A DNA stretch of 19,863 nucleotides, taken from the NCBI GenBank assembly GCA_045589235.1, contig JAZNOR010000070.1:1-19863 (forward strand), read 5' to 3'. This DNA is from RGIG7332 sp045589235 (lineage in GTDB: Bacteria > Bacillota > Clostridia > Oscillospirales > JAAYXM01). The position numbers and the translations under genes were made by a program. Under the pieces are notes generated by a model. The model was given only the letters and a program-made list of their open reading frames with translations, made no database searches and had not been told where the DNA came from. Of the stretch, positions 14,929 through 19,863 are shown piece by piece (position 1 is the first letter of the stretch; the number at the start of each line of letters is the position of its first letter).

Positions 14929-15503
14929 TGCGTGAAGCGAAAATTTCCCGTAAAACTAAAGAAACAGATATTGAAGTTAAGTTGAATTTAGACGGAGGAA
15001 AAATATCGGTTGACACAGGAATTGGATTTTTCGACCATATGCTGAATGCTTTTGCAGCTCATGGTGGATTTGGGCTTGAGATCTGCGCTAAAGGCGATTT
15101 AGAAGTAGATTGTCACCACACAGTTGAAGATTGCGGAATAGTAATCGGTACAGCTTTTGCGAAAGCAATTGGTGATAAAAAAGGCATTGAGCGTTTCGGC
15201 AACGCAAGAATTCCAATGGACGAAGCACTTGCAGATGCAATACTTGACATTTCAGGTAGACCGTTTCTTGTTTTTGAGGCAGATATGCCGCAGGAGCAAA
15301 TCGGCGGATATGACGCTTGCATGACAGTTGAATTTATGCGTGCATTTGCTACAAATGCAGGTGTTACGCTACATATTTTAGGTGAATACGGTGAAAATGC
15401 ACACCACTTAACAGAGGCGATTTATAAGGCTGTTGCCCGTGCATTGAAGACAGCGGTTAAAATTACCGGAAATGATATCCCAAGTACAAAAGGAGCACTG
15501 TAA
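14928..15503 (+). CDS. hisB: HisB, imidazoleglycerol-phosphate dehydratase (monofunctional)
   Basis: Dehydrates imidazole glycerol phosphate to imidazole-acetol phosphate with bound manganese. At 191 residues it is the single-domain dehydratase and lacks the N-terminal HAD phosphatase of the bifunctional enterobacterial HisB. The two internal repeats carry the metal-binding His sets: GFFDHMLNAFAAHGGF, HHTVEDCG with His63 and His64, and near the end AHHLTEAIYKAVARAL. ATG 14928 shares a base with the hisC stop, with AAGGAGG upstream. Because the phosphatase domain is absent, another enzyme must supply histidinol-phosphate phosphatase. Confidence 0.98.
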   Translation: MREAKISRKTKETDIEVKLNLDGGKISVDTGIGFFDHMLNAFAAHGGFGLEICAKGDLEVDCHHTVEDCGIVIGTAFAKAIGDKKGIERFGNARIPMDEALADAILDISGRPFLVFEADMPQEQIGGYDACMTVEFMRAFATNAGVTLHILGEYGENAHHLTEAIYKAVARALKTAVKITGNDIPSTKGAL

Positions 15504-15505
15504 AT

Positions 15506-16117
15506 ATGAGTGGCTTTACAGCGATAATTGATTATGGCGTTGGCAATCTGCACAGCGTTTCAAAGGCGCTTGATTATGTGGGTGCTAAAAATATTATTAC
15601 AGGTGATATCGATGAGATAAAGCGCGCGGATGCGCTGCTTTTACCCGGTGTAGGCGCGTTCCCGATGGCGTATAGAGCACTTTGTAATGCAGGTCTCAGG
15701 GATATTGTTTGTGAAGAAGTCAAAAATAAACCCCTTCTTGGAATTTGTCTCGGTATGCAGCTTTTGTTTGAGCGCGGCTATGAAGAGGAAGAATGCGAGG
15801 GCTTAGGTCTACTATTGGGTGAAATTAAAAAAATTGAAACAGAATATAAGCTTCCGCAAATCGGTTGGAACGAGCTTGAAATCAAAAACCCGTGTGAGCT
15901 TACACGTGATTTGCCTGAACACTCTTATGTATATTTTGTTCATTCATATTGCGCAAAGGTTTCAAAACCCGAGCAGCTTGTAGCAACGTGCGATTACGGC
16001 TGTGATGTTACAGCTATAGTAAAATCCGGTAATGCATACGGATGCCAGTTTCATCCGGAAAAAAGTGGAGATGTCGGGCTTAAAATTTTAGAAAACTTTA
16101 AGAATTTAATCGGTTAG
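15506..16117 (+). CDS. hisH: HisH, glutamine amidotransferase subunit of IGP synthase
   Basis: This 203-residue class I (triad) glutaminase releases ammonia from glutamine and passes it through the HisF barrel. The nucleophile Cys81 is in GICLGMQLL, the catalytic pair His183/Glu185 is in CQFHPEKSG, and the N-terminal DYGVGNLHSV is typical. An oxyanion-strand-like LLPGVGAFP lies near 46-54. The gene follows hisB after two bases; AAGGAG lies inside the hisB end. The partner HisF is encoded two genes downstream. Confidence 0.98.
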   Translation: MSGFTAIIDYGVGNLHSVSKALDYVGAKNIITGDIDEIKRADALLLPGVGAFPMAYRALCNAGLRDIVCEEVKNKPLLGICLGMQLLFERGYEEEECEGLGLLLGEIKKIETEYKLPQIGWNELEIKNPCELTRDLPEHSYVYFVHSYCAKVSKPEQLVATCDYGCDVTAIVKSGNAYGCQFHPEKSGDVGLKILENFKNLIG

Positions 16118-16127
16118 GAGTAGCATT

Positions 16128-16844
16128 ATGCTTATTATACCTGCAATTGATTTAAAAGATGGCCAGTGTGTGCGTCTTTTAAAAGGTGAATTTGATACAG
16201 TACATAAAGTAGCTGAAAGTGCTGTGGAAACTGCAAAAGGCTTTTTGCAAAGCGGTGCCAAGCTTTTACATATGGTGGATTTAGACGGTGCACTCGCAGG
16301 CGAGGGCAAAAATCGTGCGGTTGTGCGCGAGGTAATCAAAAAGGTCGGAATACCGGTTGAGCTTGGCGGCGGTATCAGAACTATGGAAGATATTGATGCG
16401 GTGCTTAAATTAGGCGTTTCACGCGTTATAATCGGCTCTGCTGCAGTTGAAACCCCTGAGCTTGTAAAAGATGCTGTTATAAAATACGGCGATAAAATTG
16501 CTGTTGGAATTGATGCTAAAAACGGCGAGGTGAAAACCCGCGGATGGCTGGATGGCAGCGGAATTGATTATATTGAATTTGCAAAAAAGATGGAATCTTT
16601 TGGTGTAAAGACAATTATCTTTACAGACATTGATTCGGATGGAACACTTGCAGGACCGTGTATGCCGCGTCTTATTGAGTTGCGTAATGCCGTTTCTTGC
16701 GAAATCGTTGCCTCCGGTGGCGTTACAACGATGCAGGATTTAAAAGCACTTAGTGATAAAAATATTGATGCCGCAATTTTGGGTAAAACCCTTTATTCCG
16801 GTAAAATAAACTTGAAAGAAGCTTGCGATTTATATAACGAATAA
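16128..16844 (+). CDS. hisA: HisA, ProFAR isomerase
   Basis: A (beta/alpha)8 barrel of 238 residues that isomerises ProFAR to PRFAR (an Amadori rearrangement). The two catalytic aspartates are present: Asp8 in IPAIDLKDG and Asp129 in GIDAKNG. Phosphate-binding loops ELGGGIRTMEDI and IVASGGVTTMQDL mark the two half-barrels. AGGAG lies eight bases before ATG 16128. The pair hisA/hisF arose from a common ancestor and keeps the same adjacent order seen in most his operons. Confidence 0.97.
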   Translation: MLIIPAIDLKDGQCVRLLKGEFDTVHKVAESAVETAKGFLQSGAKLLHMVDLDGALAGEGKNRAVVREVIKKVGIPVELGGGIRTMEDIDAVLKLGVSRVIIGSAAVETPELVKDAVIKYGDKIAVGIDAKNGEVKTRGWLDGSGIDYIEFAKKMESFGVKTIIFTDIDSDGTLAGPCMPRLIELRNAVSCEIVASGGVTTMQDLKALSDKNIDAAILGKTLYSGKINLKEACDLYNE

Positions 16845-16855
16845 GGAGAGTTTTT

Positions 16856-17611
16856 ATGCTCGCAAAAAGAATTATACCATGCCTTGATGTAAATGACGGG
16901 CGAGTGGTAAAAGGAGTTAATTTTGTAAATCTTCGCGACGCAGGTGACCCGGTCGAGCTTGCACGAGCTTATAGCGAAGCCGGCGCCGATGAAATTGTAT
17001 TTCTTGACATTACGGCAACACACGGTGCACGCCGCACCGTTGTTGATATCGTTGAAAAAACTGCGCGTGAGGTTTTCGTTCCGCTTACTGTTGGTGGCGG
17101 AATCAGAACTGAAGATGATTTTTATGATATTCTTCGCGCAGGTGCGGATAAAATTTCGGTAAATTCTGCTGCTGTGCGTGACCCGGATTTAATTCGCCGT
17201 GCCGCGGCGCGATTTGGAAGTCAGTGTGTCGTACTTGCAATTGATGCTAGACGCGCACCTGATGGGCACTTTGAAGTTGTGTTAAACGGTGGAAGAATCG
17301 GAACGGAGCTTGAAGCAGTTGAATGGGCAGTGCGTGCCGAAAAGCTTGGTGCAGGCGAAATTATGTTAAATTCTATTGATGCCGATGGCACTAAAAACGG
17401 GTTTGATTTGGAGATGACAAAAGCAATTTCAGATGCTGTTGGAATTCCGGTAATTGCATCGGGTGGTTGCGGAGCTCTTTCGCATTTTGCACCGGTATTT
17501 ACCGAAGCGGGTGCTGATGCAGCACTTGCGGCTAGTGTTTTCCACTTCGGTGAGCTGTCGATAGCTGATGTAAAGGCTGAGCTTCGCCGTAACAATATTC
17601 CCGTGAGGTGA
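16856..17611 (+). CDS. hisF: HisF, cyclase subunit of imidazole glycerol phosphate synthase
   Basis: This 251-residue (beta/alpha)8 barrel receives ammonia from HisH and converts PRFAR to IGP and AICAR. Catalytic Asp11 (IPCLDVNDGRVVKG) and Asp130 (LAIDARR) are at the family positions; phosphate loops TVGGGIRTEDDF and VIASGGCGAL are intact. AAGGAG lies seven bases before ATG 16856, and hisI follows after four bases. By eye the stretch is somewhat richer in G and C than the first half of the window, like the rest of the his genes. Confidence 0.98.
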   Translation: MLAKRIIPCLDVNDGRVVKGVNFVNLRDAGDPVELARAYSEAGADEIVFLDITATHGARRTVVDIVEKTAREVFVPLTVGGGIRTEDDFYDILRAGADKISVNSAAVRDPDLIRRAAARFGSQCVVLAIDARRAPDGHFEVVLNGGRIGTELEAVEWAVRAEKLGAGEIMLNSIDADGTKNGFDLEMTKAISDAVGIPVIASGGCGALSHFAPVFTEAGADAALAASVFHFGELSIADVKAELRRNNIPVR

Positions 17612-17615
17612 AAAA

Positions 17616-17939
17616 ATGGACTTATCAAAATACTTTAAAAAAAGCGAGCTTACACCTGTAATCGTTCAGGACGTTAACACAAAAGATGTGCTTATGCTCG
17701 GCTATACAAACGAAGAAGCGCTTGAAAAGACTATTGAAACAAAAACCGTTTGGTTTTACAGTCGGAGCCGTAACAAGTTGTGGAACAAAGGTGAAACATC
17801 GGGACATTTTTTAATTGTTCACGAAATATACGGTGATTGCGACGATGATACTATTTTAATTTTGGCAACACCAAAGGGTCCAACCTGCCATACAGGCAGA
17901 CAAAGCTGTTTTTTTAATACAATCTATAAGGAGAAATAA
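17616..17939 (+). CDS. hisI: HisI, phosphoribosyl-AMP cyclohydrolase
   Basis: This stand-alone domain of 107 residues opens the purine ring of PR-AMP, with zinc and magnesium. The signature GDCDDDTILI provides the Asp triad for magnesium, GPTCHTGRQSCFF gives the zinc cysteines, and LMLGYTNEEAL, WFYSRSRN and LWNKGETSGH are all present. In many bacteria this domain is fused to HisE; here the two are separate, with hisE starting one base after the hisI stop. GAGGTG lies upstream of ATG 17616. Confidence 0.98.
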   Translation: MDLSKYFKKSELTPVIVQDVNTKDVLMLGYTNEEALEKTIETKTVWFYSRSRNKLWNKGETSGHFLIVHEIYGDCDDDTILILATPKGPTCHTGRQSCFFNTIYKEK

Positions 17940-17940
17940 A

Positions 17941-18264
17941 ATGGATACTTTAAAAGGTTTATACGAAGTTGTTAAGATGAGAAAAACTGAGCCGCAGGAA
18001 GGCTCATACACATGCTATCTTTTTGAAAAGGGTCTTGACAAAATTCTCAAAAAAGTAGGCGAAGAGTGTGCAGAGACGATTATTGCTGCTAAAAACGGCA
18101 AAAATGAGGATACAATTGAAGAAATCTGCGACCTTTTCTATCACGTTATGGTAATGATGGCTGAGAGCAACATTGAGCTTTCAGATGTAATTGCAGTGCT
18201 TGAACAGCGTCGCCAGAAAATCGGTAATCTCAAACAAATGCGTGTTACCGACAGAAATACCTAA
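17941..18264 (+). CDS. hisE: HisE, phosphoribosyl-ATP pyrophosphatase
   Basis: This 107-residue all-alpha, MazG-like enzyme removes pyrophosphate from PR-ATP, the second step of the pathway. The metal-binding helices show KVGEECAETIIAAKN (GluGlu and Glu) and EEICDLFYHVMVMM (Glu-x-x-Asp), both diagnostic. AAGGAG lies inside the end of hisI, seven bases before ATG 17941. It is the last his gene; its stop is directly followed by the ATG of the methyltransferase gene. Confidence 0.97.
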   Translation: MDTLKGLYEVVKMRKTEPQEGSYTCYLFEKGLDKILKKVGEECAETIIAAKNGKNEDTIEEICDLFYHVMVMMAESNIELSDVIAVLEQRRQKIGNLKQMRVTDRNT

Positions 18265-19050
18265 ATGATAAAGCTTAAATGTCCTGCTTGCGGTGAATTT
18301 CTTTTTGACCTTGACAACTTAATAAAATGCAAAAATAATCATTCTTTTGACCGCGCAGCATCGGGATATTTTAATTTGCATTTGAATAAACACTCTAAAG
18401 CTCCGGGTGATAATCGCGAAATGGTACTGGCAAGGCGTAGATTCTTAGATGCCGGATACTATGCTCCACTTCGCGATGCTTTGGTTGAGATTATTAAAGA
18501 AATTGCACCCAAAATCCTTATTGACGCAGGTTGCGGCGAAGGTTATTACACCTCTGAGTTTTCGAAAGTATGTGAAACTTTAGGTGTTGACTTGTCAAAA
18601 GATGCTATTCTGAAAGCATCTAAAAAAGACAAGCTCGGTAATTATTGTGTAGCATCAATTTTTGATATTCCTGTAATGGATGATTCTGTAGATTTAATCA
18701 CATCTGTTTTTGCACCATATAGTAGTGACGAGTTTGCGCGGGTAGCGAATTCTGTTCTCGCAGTAATTCCGGGCAAACGTCATCTTTTTGGTTTAAAAGA
18801 AATTCTATATGATAAGCCGTACTTGAATGATGAAGAAGGCTACAATTTGCCGGATTTTGCACTTCAAAAAACAACTGCGATTGACTTTGAAATTACGGTA
18901 AATGGCGAGCAAGCAATTTTTGATTTATTTTCAATGACACCGTATTATTGGAAAACACCGCGTGATGCGGTTGAGCGACTTAAAAAAGTTAACGCACTTA
19001 AAACCGAAGTTTCATTCAGAATTTTATACTATAAGAAAAACCGCTCGTGA
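18265..19050 (+). CDS. rlmA: RlmA-family 23S rRNA (guanine-N1-)-methyltransferase
   Basis: This 261-residue SAM-dependent methyltransferase of the RlmA/TlrB group methylates a guanine at N1 in helix 35 or its neighbour in 23S rRNA (G745 in RlmA-I, G748 in RlmA-II). An N-terminal zinc finger is visible: Cys6, Cys9, Cys22, His26. A family motif FNLHLNKHSKAPGDNREM follows, then the SAM motif IDAGCGEGYYT. The Gram-positive lineage favours the G748 type, but I cannot separate them. The ATG follows the hisE stop with no gap and no clear ribosome binding site, so it likely depends on termination-reinitiation after hisE. It is not part of histidine synthesis. Confidence 0.85.
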   Translation: MIKLKCPACGEFLFDLDNLIKCKNNHSFDRAASGYFNLHLNKHSKAPGDNREMVLARRRFLDAGYYAPLRDALVEIIKEIAPKILIDAGCGEGYYTSEFSKVCETLGVDLSKDAILKASKKDKLGNYCVASIFDIPVMDDSVDLITSVFAPYSSDEFARVANSVLAVIPGKRHLFGLKEILYDKPYLNDEEGYNLPDFALQKTTAIDFEITVNGEQAIFDLFSMTPYYWKTPRDAVERLKKVNALKTEVSFRILYYKKNRS

Positions 19051-19066
19051 GAGCGGTTTTTCTTAT
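19031..19066. terminator. Perfect bidirectional terminator shared by rlmA and the DMT transporter gene
   Basis: A perfect 16-bp stem, ATAAGAAAAACCGCTC (19031-19046) with GAGCGGTTTTTCTTAT (19051-19066), encloses the tetraloop GTGA. It spans the rlmA stop (19048-19050) and the stop of the convergent transporter (19063-19065). The A5 and T5 runs give T-tracts in both directions. Confidence 0.9.
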
Positions 19067-19863
19067 AATACATTTGTAATTGTTGCAGCTATCGCCAAAA
19101 TAAGAGAAACAAAAGTGATTTTGCTTTGCTTTTCATTGAAAACAAAATAAGAAAGAAGAACTGTCAGAATAAGACCTAAAGAAGCAGTGAAAACCGAGTA
19201 AAAAGAAACAGGGATCGCGGCGAGAACAAATACTTGCAAAACGGAAGATATATTATTCAACAGTGTTCTTACTCCAATATTCAAAATCTGTAAAGGTTTG
19301 TATGCAGTTATTATTGTTTTCAACTTAAATTTACCCTTTGAGCATATAAAAAGGATTATAAAACAAGCAATAACTATTACAAAATTTGTTATGAAAAAGA
19401 ACATTCCTGAATCTAAAACGCGGTTATCCTTTGCATATAACTGCATTAAAATAGTACACGAGCCGGTTGAAATAAATGAAAGAGCGCACCAAAAAAGAGA
19501 TTTTCCCGTAAAACGTTTTTTATCGTCGCTTTTCTTAATAAATGGAATGGATGCAGCAACAAGAATTAAAATTCCGGATATAGCGAGCTGAATACTAAGT
19601 TGTTCTTTGAAAAATAAAATTCCAAAGGATGATGGAAGTAAAATTCCACTTGCCATATTTACTATTGTAATAATTGGCAGAGGTGTATATTTCATTGAAA
19701 ACAGATTTGCGCATAAATTAACCATAATCAGCGAGGCGAATATTATTGCATAAATAAGTGTTGGCATATTTAATGATAGATTGAATTTTAAACTTATAAG
19801 GAAAAAAACACACGCAAAAGTGGCATTTATCAGGTTGTAAATAATTAAATGCGAAATATCAAG
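19063..19863 (-). CDS. DMT-superfamily (EamA-like) transporter, 5' end cut by the window
   Basis: The frame is open from the TAA at 19063-19065 to the edge at 19863 (266 visible residues), so the first visible ATG at 19767 is probably internal. The upstream residues (IINATFACVFFLI-like, hydrophobic) read as the first membrane helix. The hydrophobic protein shows about eight to ten helices: TM pairs with MVNLCANLFSM, an EamA-like PSSFGILFFKEQLS, then a second half-repeat ending AIPVSFYSVFTASLGLILTVLLSYFVFNEKQS, with Glu in both FFKE and FNE motifs typical of DMT carriers. Substrate unknown. It converges on rlmA and shares its terminator. Confidence 0.85.
   Translation of the reverse strand, partial: LDISHLIIYNLINATFACVFFLISLKFNLSLNMPTLIYAIIFASLIMVNLCANLFSMKYTPLPIITIVNMASGILLPSSFGILFFKEQLSIQLAISGILILVAASIPFIKKSDDKKRFTGKSLFWCALSFISTGSCTILMQLYAKDNRVLDSGMFFFITNFVIVIACFIILFICSKGKFKLKTIITAYKPLQILNIGVRTLLNNISSVLQVFVLAAIPVSFYSVFTASLGLILTVLLSYFVFNEKQSKITFVSLILAIAATITNVL

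Noticed and set aside
17221..17628. Minus-strand open frame of 135 codons opposite hisF
   Set aside because: Shadow of the codon bias of hisF; low-complexity Ser/Ala/Pro composition and no ribosome binding site.
1..19863. Defence system, prophage, transposon or CRISPR array
   Set aside because: No nuclease, integrase, transposase or toxin-antitoxin motifs, no long repeats; every gene of size is metabolic, envelope, spore or regulatory in character.

Overview
The window is AT-rich DNA with short intergenic gaps, strong AAGGAG/GGAGG ribosome binding sites, GTG starts and hairpin-plus-U-tract terminators. It carries an alpha/beta-type small acid-soluble spore protein, a two-domain SSB-like protein of the kind seen in Clostridia, and a short-form HisG with HisZ. 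Together these point to an endospore-forming, probably anaerobic Clostridia-class Firmicute (inference; the species cannot be named from this).

Layout. (1) 3-1050: the 3' tail of an unidentified gene, then an acyltransferase-domain protein, closed by a strong terminator. (2) 1043-7537: one long plus-strand block of closely spaced genes starting at an extended -10 promoter: two tandem SanA/YdcF-like (DUF218) membrane-anchored proteins, a NodB-like deacetylase-fold protein, a D-2-hydroxyacid dehydrogenase, a patatin-like phospholipase, an AEC-family permease (with its own candidate promoter), a Gfo/Idh/MocA oxidoreductase and a small cupin, ending in a terminator. (3) 7549-9293: a monocistronic N-acyl-D-amino-acid deacylase with a clean promoter and terminator. 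(4) 9305-10702, minus strand: a spore SASP gene behind a textbook sigma-G-type promoter, a tandem OB-fold SSB-like protein, and an unknown 150-residue protein. (5) 10783-19066, plus strand: a histidine biosynthesis operon hisZ-G-D-C-B-H-A-F-I-E followed immediately by an RlmA-type rRNA methyltransferase, closed by a perfect 16-bp bidirectional terminator. (6) 19063-19863, minus strand: a DMT/EamA-type transporter cut by the window edge.

How the genes work together. The his operon encodes every step from PRPP and ATP to histidine except histidinol-phosphate phosphatase: HisB is the single-domain dehydratase and no HisJ or HisN is present. HisG is the short form and needs HisZ as its regulatory subunit. 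The 1103-9259 block combines small-molecule redox enzymes, a permease, a cupin, a deacetylase-like protein and a D-amino-acid deacylase. It could be a peripheral catabolic or cell-envelope-recycling module, but the substrate cannot be read from the sequence.

No tRNA, rRNA, CRISPR array, insertion sequence, phage gene or attachment site was seen, and no gap between genes exceeds 300 bases. Nothing here is clearly an undescribed system. The best candidates for a second look are the unknown 150-residue protein, the two-OB-fold SSB-like protein, the NodB-like/oxidoreductase block and operator-like repeats at the his promoter.
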